From NCBI GenBank assembly GCA_030532705.1, contig JAUNKR010000003.1:1-64000 (forward strand): 64,000 nucleotides of DNA, written 5' to 3'. This DNA is from Peptostreptococcaceae bacterium. GTDB taxonomy: Bacteria > Bacillota > Clostridia > Peptostreptococcales > Filifactoraceae. Positions 53,209 through 61,748 of this stretch are shown piece after piece; positions within the stretch are counted from its first letter, which is position 1, and each line of letters begins with the position of its first letter. The translations under genes and the position numbers were made by a program. The notes beneath the pieces are model-generated. The model searched no databases, was not told the origin of the DNA, and was given only the letters and a program-made list of their open reading frames with translations.

Positions 53209-54090
53209 ATGAGTAGTGAATTAAAAGGATTGTACTCTGCCCTGTTGGTATCATTCCATGAGGACGGAAGCGTCAATGAAGAAGGAACAAGACAGATCGT
53301 GCGTCATAATATCGATAAAATGAAGATCGATGGATTGTATGTCGGTGGCAGCACGGGTGAGAATTTTATGCTGAGCACGGATGAAAAGAAGAAGATCTTC
53401 AAATTGGCGATGGATGAATCGAAGCATCAGATCAAGATGATCGCTCAGGTCGGTTCGTTGAATGTTTATGAGTCGGTGGAATTGGCAAAATATGCAACAG
53501 AGTTGGGCTATGATGCGATCTCTGCGGTGACCCCTTTCTACTATAAGTTCAGCTTTGCGGAGATCAAGGAATATTACAGCAAGATCTTGGCGGAAGTCGA
53601 TAATCGAATGATCATCTACTCGATCCCGGTCCTTACGGGTGTGAATATGGATATCAAGCAATTTGCTGAGCTTTTTGAAAATGAGAAGATCGTCGGTGTA
53701 AAATTCACTGCAGGAGATTTCTTCCTGTTGGAGCGTATGCGTAAAGCGTTCCCGGATAAGTTGTTGTTTGCAGGATTTGATGAAATGATGCTTCCGGCAG
53801 CCGTGATCGGTATCGATGGTGCGATCGGTTCCACTTTCAACATCAACGGAGTGCGTGCAAGAGCGATCCTGGACAATGTGAATGCGGGCAATATCGCAAA
53901 AGCGAGAGAAGAGCAACATATTACCAATGACTTTATCCAGGATGTCCTTGGAAACGGGCTTTATCCGACACTAAAAACGATGCTTGAGCTTCAAGGAGTG
54001 CAGGCAGGATTCAACCGACAGCCGATGGCGAGTGCGACCGCAATGCAAAAAGAAAATGCGAAAAAGATCTACGAAAAATACTTTGCATAG
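53209..54090 (+). CDS. nanA: N-acetylneuraminate lyase
   Basis: 293 residues, DHDPS/NAL family: GLYVGGSTGENFMLS, the tyrosine in IIYSIPVLTGVNMD, and the Schiff-base lysine in IVGVKFTAGDFFLLERM. It cleaves sialic acid to ManNAc and pyruvate. AAAAGGAG precedes the ATG at 53209; an upstream in-frame start would extend into the palindromic element. Confidence 0.95.
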   Translation: MSSELKGLYSALLVSFHEDGSVNEEGTRQIVRHNIDKMKIDGLYVGGSTGENFMLSTDEKKKIFKLAMDESKHQIKMIAQVGSLNVYESVELAKYATELGYDAISAVTPFYYKFSFAEIKEYYSKILAEVDNRMIIYSIPVLTGVNMDIKQFAELFENEKIVGVKFTAGDFFLLERMRKAFPDKLLFAGFDEMMLPAAVIGIDGAIGSTFNINGVRARAILDNVNAGNIAKAREEQHITNDFIQDVLGNGLYPTLKTMLELQGVQAGFNRQPMASATAMQKENAKKIYEKYFA

Positions 54091-54120
54091 ATCGAGGAAT
54101 CGATCTTAATAAATCAAATA

Positions 54121-54170
54121 AAAGAAATTTCATGCGAACACCAGTTGTTCAGGGTGGAATTTCTTTTTTT
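54121..54170 (+). terminator. terminator after nanA
   Basis: AGAAATTTCA pairs with TGGAATTTCT followed by T-rich sequence. The kinase gene downstream may therefore rely on partial read-through or its own promoter; CTCCAC-type short repeats fill 54225-54256. Confidence 0.65.
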
Positions 54171-54273
54171 GAAGAATTTTGTGTTATGTAAGGAAAGTTT
54201 AGGAGTCGTGTGAGGTGCGAAGAGAAAACTCCACTCTTCACTCCACACACTCCACACTAAAGAAGGGGTTTTT

Positions 54274-55167
54274 ATGAAGTATATTGCGATCGATATTGGT
54301 GGTACAAAGCTAAAGCATGGTCTTATCGATGAGGCGGGGAATATTTTGGAACGTACGGAGATCCCGTCGGAAGCGCATCGAGGAGGTGCTCATCTGGTGG
54401 AGCTGGTTTTGGAGATCTGTCACGCTTATGTTCAGGATCACAAGATCGAAGGGATCGGGATCTCGACAGCAGGGATGGTGGATCCGGAAAAGGGAGAGAT
54501 CATCTACTCGGGAAAACAGATCCCGGAGTATAGCGGAACAAAGTGGAAGAGGATCATCGAGGATGAGTTCAAGGTGCCTTGTGAAGTGGAGAATGATGTG
54601 AATTGTGCGGGGCTTTCGGAGGCGCTGATCGGTGCAGGTCGAGGCTGTTCTCCATGCGTCTGCATCACGGTCGGCACGGGGATCGGCGCTTGTATGATCG
54701 TGGATGGAAAGATCTTTCATGGGGCAAGCGGGTCCGCATTTGAAGTCGGTTATATGAATATGGGGGATGGGATCTATCAGGACAAGGCTTCTACGACCGC
54801 ATTGGTAGAAAATGTAGCGGAGAAGCTGAACATTCTCAAAGGGCAGATCGATGGGCGATGGATCTTTGAACGTGCAAAGCAAGGGGATCCGGTATGTAAT
54901 GAGGCGATCGATGATCTGATGGAAAATCTTGCCTTCGGGATCTCGAATATCTGTTATGTTGCGAATCCGCAGGTCGTGATCCTCGGTGGAGGGATCATGG
55001 AGCAGGCGGAGTTCTTGAAGCCTCGTCTGGATCGTGCGATCGAAAAGATGTTGCTTGATTTTGTGCGAAAAAATACGGAATTTACCTTTGCGGCAAATGG
55101 AAATAATGCAGGGATGCTCGGGGCATTCTTTAATTTGAAAAATAAAATGGAAAAAAAGGATCAATAA
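54274..55167 (+). CDS. nanK: ROK-family kinase, probably N-acetylmannosamine kinase
   Basis: 297 residues. ATP loop IDIGGTKLKHGLIDE, VENDVNCAGLSEA, ITVGTGIGACMIVDGK. The zinc motif CxCGxxGC usual in ROK kinases is missing (GYMNMGDGIYQDKAS stands there), as in some sialic-acid-cluster kinases. Placed after nanE and nanA, so ManNAc phosphorylation is the best reading; a glucokinase role is less likely. Confidence 0.85.
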   Translation: MKYIAIDIGGTKLKHGLIDEAGNILERTEIPSEAHRGGAHLVELVLEICHAYVQDHKIEGIGISTAGMVDPEKGEIIYSGKQIPEYSGTKWKRIIEDEFKVPCEVENDVNCAGLSEALIGAGRGCSPCVCITVGTGIGACMIVDGKIFHGASGSAFEVGYMNMGDGIYQDKASTTALVENVAEKLNILKGQIDGRWIFERAKQGDPVCNEAIDDLMENLAFGISNICYVANPQVVILGGGIMEQAEFLKPRLDRAIEKMLLDFVRKNTEFTFAANGNNAGMLGAFFNLKNKMEKKDQ

Positions 55168-55172
55168 GGAGT

Positions 55173-55207
55173 AGGGTCGATCGGATGGAAAGGATCGACT
55201 CTTTTTT
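55173..55207 (+). terminator. terminator after nanK
   Basis: AGGGTCGATC / GATCGACTC followed by six T. Confidence 0.82.
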
Positions 55208-55215
55208 AGATCACA

Positions 55216-55250
55216 AAAGAGGCTGTGATCGTTTGACCTACAGCCTCTTT
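55216..55250. terminator. terminator of the 26-residue peptide gene (- strand)
   Basis: A perfect 11-bp stem AAAGAGGCTGT/ACAGCCTCTTT. On the minus strand it follows the peptide's stop by about 10 bases and ends in TTTT. Confidence 0.7.
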
Positions 55251-55260
55251 GATCTCAAAG

Positions 55261-55341
55261 TTATTTTCTTTTGTAGCCTGTCCACATGACCATAAACATG
55301 CAGAATACAGCTGCCCAAGCCCAAAAACGATGTTTTTTCAT
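55261..55341 (-). CDS. 26-residue membrane peptide
   Basis: Reads MKKHRFWAWAAVFCMF followed by a short hydrophobic stretch and the basic end TGYKRK, so it is a single-helix membrane peptide. AGGAGG lies seven bases before the ATG. A good promoter lies at 55375-55403 and a hairpin terminator directly after the stop, so it is a complete transcription unit. No function is known to me; similar tiny peptides occur in other Bacillota. Confidence 0.7.
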   Translation of the reverse strand: MKKHRFWAWAAVFCMFMVMWTGYKRK

Positions 55342-55374
55342 AATACATCCTCCTCTCGATCATTACCTATAAAT

Positions 55375-55403
55375 ATCATAGCCTACTTGACGGGAATCAT
55401 CAA
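55375..55403 (-). promoter_or_regulatory. promoter of the 26-residue peptide gene
   Basis: On the minus strand: TTGATG (complement of 55398-55403), 17 bases, TATGAT (complement of 55375-55380). An inverted repeat ACTTGA/TCAAGT overlaps the -35 box and spacer. Confidence 0.65.
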
Positions 55404-55494
55404 GTAAAATAAAATTAAAGATCGATCATAGCGATCAGGACTTGTTTGGAATAAAGCTTTTATTTGGAAATATGTTGTACCGAGCCGAAAAGGA

Positions 55495-56121
55495 TCATTG
55501 ATCCCAATCTTTTCGAAGCTGTAGATTCCACGGAATATTATAAGGACTGTTTGGAAGTTTTTTGAGACTTGCATAAGCATTTTGTTTCATTCCCAGTCCG
55601 ATGCTTGACCAAAGCTGGTTTCCTTTGAAGTAGGCTTGCATAAAAGCATCCCAAGAGCTGTATTCGCTTTGGCAGATCTTTCCGATCTCCAAGGATCGCA
55701 TAAGTGCTTCTTCTTTTTGTAAGTAACCTGCAATATAACCGGAGGATAGGAGAGACAATGCTCTGCTGTAATCCCAAGCGGCAACCTCTTTTTTGTCTCC
55801 GGTGTAGTCGGCTCTGTGCCCTTCCTTCATCAACCAGTCGATCATTTTATCAAGAGAAGCCTTGTCTTTGATATCCCAAAATTCGATCAGAGCCTTTTGT
55901 TCCTTTTTTTGATGTTTTGCGATATCGGTCACTCCCGCATAGAACTGAATGTTCTTATTATTGACTGCAAGGATCGGTCCATGGGTCGCATTGATCCAGC
56001 GTACCACATCGCTTTCGGGCTTCATCCAAGATTTTTGTTGCATCTTAACATAGATCAAGATCGCGATGATGCCGACTGTACCGCCGACAAGTATTGCCAG
56101 TAGTTTAGGTAGTATATCCAT
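55495..56121 (-). CDS. membrane-anchored DUF1266 protein
   Basis: 208 residues. One N-terminal membrane helix (LLAILVGGTVGIIAILIYV) is followed by a DUF1266-like domain: FWDIKDKASLDKMIDWLMKE, GHRADY, AWDYSRALSLLSSGYIAGYL, YSSWDAFMQAYFKGNQLW. Function of the family is unknown. The ATG at 56121 has AAGGAG six bases upstream. Confidence 0.75.
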   Translation of the reverse strand: MDILPKLLAILVGGTVGIIAILIYVKMQQKSWMKPESDVVRWINATHGPILAVNNKNIQFYAGVTDIAKHQKKEQKALIEFWDIKDKASLDKMIDWLMKEGHRADYTGDKKEVAAWDYSRALSLLSSGYIAGYLQKEEALMRSLEIGKICQSEYSSWDAFMQAYFKGNQLWSSIGLGMKQNAYASLKKLPNSPYNIPWNLQLRKDWDQ

Positions 56122-56230
56122 ATAGATCTCCTTCATTCATCATTTTTAATCGATCAAAGCGAAAGAGACAGGATGTTTTTTTCGCTTTGTTGATACATAT
56201 TTTTAACTTTTGGATCTTATCGAGAAAGTT

Positions 56231-56917
56231 TTAGCCTTCCAGCACGATCTTCTCCAGTTTTAGCGGCTCAACATATTCCCCGTTTTTGTAGGCTCTCATA
56301 TTTCCGCCGGAGATCTCATCGATCAATGCGATATGTCGATCTTCTCCGACACGTCCGAATTCAAATTTGATGTCATAGAGCTCCAAGCCTTTTTTTGCCA
56401 GCTCCTCTTTTACGATGCCTGCGATCTTGCGTGTCATATCACAAAGGGTGACATATTCTTTTTTGGTCATGATGCCAAGCATATCGAGCGCTTCGTCGGT
56501 GATCAGCGGATCGTTGCGATCATCGTCCTTGAGGGTGACTTCTACATAAGCATCCAGATCCTGACCTTCTTTGGCATATTTTCCATAGCGACGTAAAAAG
56601 CTGCCCACCGCTTTGTAGCGACAGATCACTTCGACACCTTCGCCGAATACGGTCGCCGGAAGTACGGTCATCGTGCGGTTTGGAATATCCGCATCGACAT
56701 AATGGGTCGCGATGCCTGCCGCATTGATCTTCTCAAAGAAAAATTTTGTGAGCTTCAAGCCTGCTTCTCCCGCACCTTCCATCGTAAGTCCGACCGTGTT
56801 TGCGCCGGGATCGAATACGCCGTCCACGCCGGTCACATCGTCCTTGAACTTTAGCAGATAGGTCCCGTTTTCCAAATCAAATACATCTTTTGTTTTGCCC
56901 TGATACACTTTCTTCAT
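56231..56917 (-). CDS. purC: phosphoribosylaminoimidazole-succinocarboxamide synthase
   Basis: 228 residues, SAICAR synthase of usual length: VYQGKTKDVFDL, KFKDDVTGVDG, CRYKAVGSFLRRYG, YDIKFEFGRVGEDRHIALID. It joins aspartate to CAIR in purine synthesis. Start at 56917 with AAAGGAA upstream; an in-frame upstream ATG lacks a site. It stands alone rather than in a pur operon. Confidence 0.96.
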   Translation of the reverse strand: MKKVYQGKTKDVFDLENGTYLLKFKDDVTGVDGVFDPGANTVGLTMEGAGEAGLKLTKFFFEKINAAGIATHYVDADIPNRTMTVLPATVFGEGVEVICRYKAVGSFLRRYGKYAKEGQDLDAYVEVTLKDDDRNDPLITDEALDMLGIMTKKEYVTLCDMTRKIAGIVKEELAKKGLELYDIKFEFGRVGEDRHIALIDEISGGNMRAYKNGEYVEPLKLEKIVLEG

Positions 56918-57125
56918 GTTCGTATTCCTTTCTACAATCAAATCACAAAACAATAATAACGGAAATGGAAAAAATGTTCAAGATTTTTTTGGATAAAAAA
57001 CTTGATTTTATAAAAAATTTTTAAGAAAACGATACATTTCTCGAACGATAAAAGGAATGCGCAAAAAATTTATTCGGGAAATTTTGGTAAGATCCTAATG
57101 AAAGATAGAAAAAGGGGACGGGAAG

Positions 57126-57134
57126 TGATATAAT
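57126..57134 (+). promoter_or_regulatory. extended -10 promoter of the lysO leader
   Basis: TGATATAAT is an extended -10 about 145 bases before the first lysO gene; no clear -35. It implies a long 5' leader. Confidence 0.5.
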
Positions 57135-57140
57135 CAAAAC

Positions 57141-57277
57141 AAATTGAAAACGGAGCCTTCGATGGAGGAGGGTTTTGTGGAACAAAGAGAGGGCGAATAA
57201 GGAGCGGCGATCCGGTACCGAAGGGGAAGGAGTCGCCATGCGATAAGCCTGTTTGGAGTATGTTCTGGGGAGGGAGT
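57141..57277 (+). ncRNA. structured 5' leader before lysO, riboswitch candidate
   Basis: Two helices can be drawn. GCCTTC (57155-57160) pairs with GAGGGC (57189-57194) around a TTTGT/ACAAA hairpin. GGCGA (57206) pairs with TCGCC (57233) around CCGG-TA-CCG and the purine run GAAGGGGAAGG. That run followed by GTCGCC resembles the conserved core of lysine riboswitches, and the genes encode a lysine exporter. The later helices of that class are not evident, so the class is unproven. Confidence 0.4.
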
Positions 57278-57574
57278 ATGTCACAAATTTTGTTATTGTA
57301 TATCGCCTTGCTGCTGTTGGGGATGTTTTTGAGCAGGAAGAAGCTGTTCGGGCAGAAGGTCTATGATTCGATGGAGAAGATCCAGATGGGCTGTCTGATG
57401 GTCCTTCTGTTTGCGATGGGGATGAATCTGGGGATGAATGATGAGATCCTGAAGTCCTTTGCGGCGATCGGGATCAAGGGGATCCTGTTCGGCCTGATAA
57501 CGATCGTGTTCAGCGTGCTGTTTGTTTTTGTCAGCGATCGCCTTTTTATTGGAAAGAGAGGACAAAATGACTAA
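57278..57574 (+). CDS. LysO family protein, N-terminal subunit
   Basis: 98 residues with three membrane helices: ILLLYIALLLLGMFLSRKK, MGCLMVLLFAMGMNLGMNDE. It corresponds to the N-terminal third of the lysine exporter LysO, which is one protein in E. coli but often two adjacent genes in Clostridia. GGAGGGAG precedes the ATG. Overlaps the next gene by 8 bases. Confidence 0.8.
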   Translation: MSQILLLYIALLLLGMFLSRKKLFGQKVYDSMEKIQMGCLMVLLFAMGMNLGMNDEILKSFAAIGIKGILFGLITIVFSVLFVFVSDRLFIGKRGQND

Positions 57575-58157
57575 AAAGATCTTGCTTGCAGTGGGACTGG
57601 GGATTGGGGTCGGTATGTTTATGCCGGATTCCTTTGCCTCGATCAATGACCATGTGATGACTTTTGGACTTTGTGCGCTGCTGTTTTTTGTCGGCATCGA
57701 TCTTGGAAAGAGCGATGATCTGATGGAAAAGATCCGTAAGATCGGGCTGAAGGTGTTTATCGTACCGATCTCGATCGGGCTCGGCAGTATCGCGGGAGGG
57801 ATCCTGCTCGGACTGTTGCTCGGCTATCGATGGAATGAAGGGGCGGCGGTCGCGGCGGGTTTTTCGTGGTATTCGCTTGCACCGATCCTGATCGCACCTT
57901 ATTCGTCGGAGCTGAGTGCGATCGCCTTTTTGTCCAATGTGACGAGAGAGGTTGCAGCGGTGATCTCGATCCCATTCATCGCAAAGCATATCGGACATTT
58001 CGAAGCGATCGCGCCGACCGGGGCGGCAGGGATGGATACGCTCTTGCCGATCGTGTCGAAGGAGACGGATCCGACAACGGCGCTCGTCTGCTTTGTGAGC
58101 GGGGTGGTGCTGTCTTTTGCAGTGCCGGTGCTGGTGTCGTTTTTTATCAGTCTTTAA
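57567..58157 (+). CDS. lysO: lysine exporter LysO family protein, C-terminal subunit (DUF340)
   Basis: 196 residues, about six helices: ILLAVGLGIGVGMFMPDSF, LCALLFFVGIDLGKSDDLM, AAVAAGFSWYSLAPILIA, LSNVTREVAAVISIPFIAK. This is the DUF340/LysO core that exports L-lysine. GAGAGGA precedes the ATG at 57567, inside the end of the smaller subunit gene. Confidence 0.86.
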   Translation: MTKKILLAVGLGIGVGMFMPDSFASINDHVMTFGLCALLFFVGIDLGKSDDLMEKIRKIGLKVFIVPISIGLGSIAGGILLGLLLGYRWNEGAAVAAGFSWYSLAPILIAPYSSELSAIAFLSNVTREVAAVISIPFIAKHIGHFEAIAPTGAAGMDTLLPIVSKETDPTTALVCFVSGVVLSFAVPVLVSFFISL

Positions 58158-58295
58158 GGAGATCGGAACTTCCGGGAAGTTTTCCTGTCGGCGTATTTTT
58201 GGAAATGCTTTGCCGATGACAGAGTAAATAAACTTTTCTTTATAGAATGCTATAAAAATATTTATATACTGTAACTTTTCATTATTTTTCATCTA

Positions 58296-58382
58296 TGATA
58301 TAATTAGTATGGATTCCTTTTAGAAGGAATGTAAAATTTGTTACTTAGCTACAGTTGGCAGTCCATCGACGGAGCCGACTGT
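58296..58382 (+). promoter_or_regulatory. extended -10 promoter and two leader hairpins of the HTH-cupin gene
   Basis: TGATATAAT (58296-58304) is followed by ATTCCTT/AAGGAAT (58313-58330) and ACAGTTGGC/GCCGACTGT (58351-58382). A weak hairpin AACTTCC/GGAAGTT at 58168 may end lysO. Confidence 0.5.
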
Positions 58383-58408
58383 ATGGATTTTTATGTAAGG
58401 GGAACGAT

Positions 58409-58969
58409 ATGCTCGGAGAGAAAATAAGAAATACGAGAAAAAGTAAAGGGTTTAAGCTAGGCGATCTGGCGGAGATCACGCAACTGTCTTCAAGTTATAT
58501 TTCACAGCTTGAGCGTGGCTTGATCGAGCCTTCTCTGACATCGCTTAGGAAGATTTCCAATGCGCTCAATATCCCCATCTATTTGCTGATGGACGATATC
58601 AAGAAAGACAATCCGGTGGTCAGAAAAAATGAACGGGTGAAGATGTTTTTTCCAAACTCGGCAGTTTCCTATGAGCTGATGACTTCGATGGAAAATGGGG
58701 AGAAGCACGGAGCGAAGATGCTCGCGGCAAAATTCAGCATCCGTCCGCAATCGACGGATATGGACGAGTTCACGATCCATGATGCGGAGGAGATCCTGAT
58801 GCTTGCAAAGGGAGTGATCGAAGTAACGATGGGGAATGATGTCTATGTGCTTCATCCGGGAGATACTATTTATATTATGAGCAATATTCCGCACAAGATC
58901 TCGAATATCGGGGAAAACTTTGCGGAGGGATACTATATCGTATCGCCACCAGGGCTGAATAATTTATAA
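58409..58969 (+). CDS. HTH-cupin transcriptional regulator
   Basis: 186 residues. An N-terminal Xre-type HTH (IRNTRKSKGFKLGDLAEITQ, SSSYISQLERGLIEPSLTSL) is joined to a C-terminal cupin_2 domain (EEILMLAKGVIEVTMGNDVY, VLHPGDTIYIMSNIPHKISN). PuuR/SutR-like regulators have this form and often sense amino acids or polyamines. It follows lysO, so control of lysine export or related metabolism is possible. AAGGGGAA precedes the ATG. Confidence 0.87.
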   Translation: MLGEKIRNTRKSKGFKLGDLAEITQLSSSYISQLERGLIEPSLTSLRKISNALNIPIYLLMDDIKKDNPVVRKNERVKMFFPNSAVSYELMTSMENGEKHGAKMLAAKFSIRPQSTDMDEFTIHDAEEILMLAKGVIEVTMGNDVYVLHPGDTIYIMSNIPHKISNIGENFAEGYYIVSPPGLNNL

Positions 58970-58975
58970 TAAGGT

Positions 58976-59001
58976 GGGCTGTACTTGCAGCCCTTTTTTT
59001 T
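58976..59001 (+). terminator. terminator between the HTH-cupin gene and tex
   Basis: GGGCTG-TACTTG-CAGCCC followed by eight T. Confidence 0.88.
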
Positions 59002-59015
59002 GCGAAAGGAATGTT

Positions 59016-61175
59016 ATGGATATCAAAGAGCTGTTAAAAGTGGAATTTAAGCTACGCACGGAGCAGGTGGAAAATACGATTGCTCTGATCGACGAAGGCA
59101 AGACGATCCCATTTATCGCCCGTTATCGAAAAGAGCAGACCGGCGAGATGTCGGATGAGGTATTGCGTGATTTTTATGAGCGATTGAAATATCTTCGCAA
59201 TCTGCTTGATCGAAAGGAAGCGATCCTGCGATCGATCGAGGAGCAGGGTAAGCTGACGGATGAGCTGAGGGTTGCGATCGATAATGCTCAGACGATGGTC
59301 GAAGTGGAAGATATCTACGAGCCTTACAAAAAGAAGAAGAAAACAAGAGCATCCGTTGCGATCGAAAAAGGGCTGGAGCCTCTGTCGATTGTTATTCTGA
59401 TGGGTGTGGAAGATACTTATGAGCGTGCAAAGGAGTTTGTCAACGAGGAGCTTGGCGTTCTTTCGCCGGAAGAAGCGGTGCAGGGCGCAAGCGATATTTT
59501 GGCGCAGATGATCGCAGAGGACTTTGAGCTCAAAAAGATCGTTCGAGATGTGGATTTTGACAAAGCGATGATTGAGACCTCACTCAAAAAAGGTGGCGAA
59601 GAGATCGAAAATGCCAAAGTATATCAGATGTACTTTGAGTTCGTGGAGAGCGTGAAGAAGATCCGTGACAAGTCTTATCAGGTGCTTGCGATCGACCGTG
59701 CGGAGCGTGAAGAGGTGCTCAAGGTGAAGATCGTTCATCCGGATGAGGAGATCTTCGGGATCGTTGCGGAAAAATATATCCGTACCGACCTGCATAAGGA
59801 GCTGATGACAGTGATCATCGAGGATGCACTCAAGCGTTTGATGCTTCCTTCTTTGGAGCGGGAGATCCGTTCGGAGCTGACCGAAGAGGCAGGCGAACGT
59901 GCGATCTCGGTTTTTGGCAAAAATCTGTCGAGCCTGTTGATGCAAGGTCCGGTGCAGGGTAAGGTCGTGCTCGGATGGGACCCTGCGTTTAGAACGGGTT
60001 GTAAGATTGCAGTCGTGGATGACACAGGCAAATTACTTGCGACTACGACCGTATATCCGACTGAACCGCAAAACAAAGTGGCAGAAACAAAGGCGATGAT
60101 CCTGAAAATGATCGATAAATATAGCATCGACCTGATCGCGATCGGAAACGGGACAGCATCTCGTGAATCTGAAAAGATTGTCGCAGAGATCATCAAGGAT
60201 GCGAAAAGGGATGTGAAATATCTTATCGTCAGCGAAGCGGGGGCATCGGTCTATTCGGCGTCAAAGCTTGGAACGGAAGAGTTTCCGGATCTCAATGTTT
60301 CCTTGCGGGGAGCTGTTTCGATCGCACGGCGCGTGATCGATCCGCTGGCAGAGCTTGTGAAGATCGACCCGGAGCATATCGGGGTGGGGCAGTACCAGCA
60401 CGATGTCAATCAGGGACGTTTGAAAGAGGCGCTTGGCGGAGTTGTGGAGGCGAGTGTAAACAATGTCGGTGTGGATCTGAATACGGCATCGGTTGCTTTG
60501 CTCGGCTATGTGTCGGGGATCAGTTCCGCGGTCGCAAAAAATATCGTCGAATATCGAGAGAATGAGGGGAAATTCAAAAATCGTAAAGAATTACTCAAGG
60601 TCAAGCGTTTGGGGGCAAGTGCTTTTGAACAGTCGGCAGGATTTTTGCGCATCAAGGATTCTTCCGAAGTTCTCGATAACACGGCGGTGCATCCGGAAAG
60701 CTATGAGAAGGCGAAGGCATTGATGAAAGAGATCGGGATCAAGGAGCAGGATCTGATCGACGCCAATCAGGAGACGATCAAAAAGCTCGAAGGGGCAAAG
60801 GTCAAGGAGCTGGCTACCAAGCTGGATATCGGGGTACCGACGCTAAGGGATATCATCACCGAGATCAAAAAGCCCGGACGAGATGTGCGTGAAAATCTCA
60901 ATCCGGTCGTGCTGAAATCCGATGTGCTCGATATCGACGATCTGACCATCGGGATGAAACTCGACGGGACCGTAAGAAATGTGGTCGATTTTGGCGCTTT
61001 TGTCGATATCGGACTCAAAAACGACGGATTGGTCCATATCTCCAAGCTCAGCAACAAATATGTCAAAAACCCGATGGATGTCGTTTCCGTCGGAGACATC
61101 GTCAAAGTCACCGTTATCGGGATCGATAAAGAAAGAGGCAAGATCCAGCTTTCGATGAAAGACGAAGTCGTGTAG
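59016..61175 (+). CDS. tex: Tex-family S1 RNA-binding protein
   Basis: 719 residues, the usual Tex length. N-terminal helical region with TIPFIARYRKEQTGEMSDEV, YqgF-like core (GWDPAFRTGCKIAVVDDTGK), a helix-hairpin-helix region (LNTASVALLGYVSGISSAVA) and a C-terminal S1 domain (GTVRNVVDFGAFVDIGLKND). Binds nucleic acids during transcription. AAAGGAA lies before the ATG at 59016; an earlier in-frame start would overlap the terminator. Confidence 0.95.
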   Translation: MDIKELLKVEFKLRTEQVENTIALIDEGKTIPFIARYRKEQTGEMSDEVLRDFYERLKYLRNLLDRKEAILRSIEEQGKLTDELRVAIDNAQTMVEVEDIYEPYKKKKKTRASVAIEKGLEPLSIVILMGVEDTYERAKEFVNEELGVLSPEEAVQGASDILAQMIAEDFELKKIVRDVDFDKAMIETSLKKGGEEIENAKVYQMYFEFVESVKKIRDKSYQVLAIDRAEREEVLKVKIVHPDEEIFGIVAEKYIRTDLHKELMTVIIEDALKRLMLPSLEREIRSELTEEAGERAISVFGKNLSSLLMQGPVQGKVVLGWDPAFRTGCKIAVVDDTGKLLATTTVYPTEPQNKVAETKAMILKMIDKYSIDLIAIGNGTASRESEKIVAEIIKDAKRDVKYLIVSEAGASVYSASKLGTEEFPDLNVSLRGAVSIARRVIDPLAELVKIDPEHIGVGQYQHDVNQGRLKEALGGVVEASVNNVGVDLNTASVALLGYVSGISSAVAKNIVEYRENEGKFKNRKELLKVKRLGASAFEQSAGFLRIKDSSEVLDNTAVHPESYEKAKALMKEIGIKEQDLIDANQETIKKLEGAKVKELATKLDIGVPTLRDIITEIKKPGRDVRENLNPVVLKSDVLDIDDLTIGMKLDGTVRNVVDFGAFVDIGLKNDGLVHISKLSNKYVKNPMDVVSVGDIVKVTVIGIDKERGKIQLSMKDEVV

Positions 61176-61216
61176 AAAGAGTGAAGCTAAGCAAGCAAAA
61201 TGAAGATAAAAACACA

Positions 61217-61246
61217 AAAGACGTGCCGCGAGGCACGTCTTTTGTA
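61217..61246. terminator. tex terminator, copy 1 of a repeated hairpin
   Basis: AAAAGACGTGCC-GCGA-GGCACGTCTTTT. The same hairpin recurs at 62669. Confidence 0.88.
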
Positions 61247-61303
61247 TTGTAAGCCAGATCTTCTTCAAGTATATATAATAATTATTTTATTTTTATATAT
61301 AAA

Positions 61304-61312
61304 TGATATAAT
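61304..61312 (+). promoter_or_regulatory. extended -10 promoter of the antitoxin gene
   Basis: TGATATAAT about 35 bases before the ATG, in a run of TATA-rich dyads suited to autoregulation. Confidence 0.5.
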
Positions 61313-61347
61313 TATAATATAGATTGGATTTAGAGTGAGGAGGAGTT

Positions 61348-61602
61348 ATGGTACAGATCAATTTAAAAGTGGATGATAAAGTCAAAGCAGATGCGGAGAT
61401 GGTGTTAAACGAACTCGGGTTGTCGATGTCATCAGCGATCAATATTTTTTTAAGAAAAGTGGTACGTGAGCAGCGGATCCCATTTGATCTATCGATCGAT
61501 CCTTTTTACAGCAAAGAGTATATGACTCTGTTGGCAAAACGAGTGAATGATATATCTCAGGATAAGTTTGTGGTTGAAAAAGATCTGATCGAGGTAGAAT
61601 AA
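61348..61602 (+). CDS. RelB/DinJ-family antitoxin
   Basis: 84 residues. The N-terminal ribbon-helix-helix VQINLKVDDKVKADAEMVLN and GLSMSSAINIFLRKVVREQR is typical of DinJ. The C-terminal part would wrap the toxin. GAGGAGG precedes the ATG. The usual toxin gene downstream is only an 18-codon frame, so this appears to be an orphan antitoxin. Confidence 0.87.
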   Translation: MVQINLKVDDKVKADAEMVLNELGLSMSSAINIFLRKVVREQRIPFDLSIDPFYSKEYMTLLAKRVNDISQDKFVVEKDLIEVE

Positions 61603-61658
61603 TGCAGATAAGATGGCATGAAGAAGCTTGTAGCAAAAGCATTGCAGTAAATAAGTAG
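61602..61658 (+). pseudogene. truncated toxin partner of DinJ
   Basis: ATG overlaps the antitoxin stop (TAATG), the normal coupling for such toxins. The frame MQIRWHEEACSKSIAVNK ends after 18 codons. Its opening is like RelE/YoeB-type toxins; the remainder is lost. Confidence 0.45.
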
Positions 61659-61686
61659 CCGACAGAGAATCTAGGATGAAAAGCGT

Positions 61687-61714
61687 TTGAAACATCACTA
61701 GGATATGGTATAAT
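61687..61714 (+). promoter_or_regulatory. promoter of the zeta-toxin-like operon
   Basis: TTGAAA (61687-61692), 16 bases, TATAAT (61709-61714). Confidence 0.6.
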
Positions 61715-61748
61715 AGTTACATAGAAGTACTTGAAAGGAGCGAAGGTT

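Noticed and set aside
54310-55164. 284-codon minus-strand frame opposite the ROK kinase
   Set aside because: Antisense shadow; the + strand kinase motifs, ribosome site and terminator are clear.
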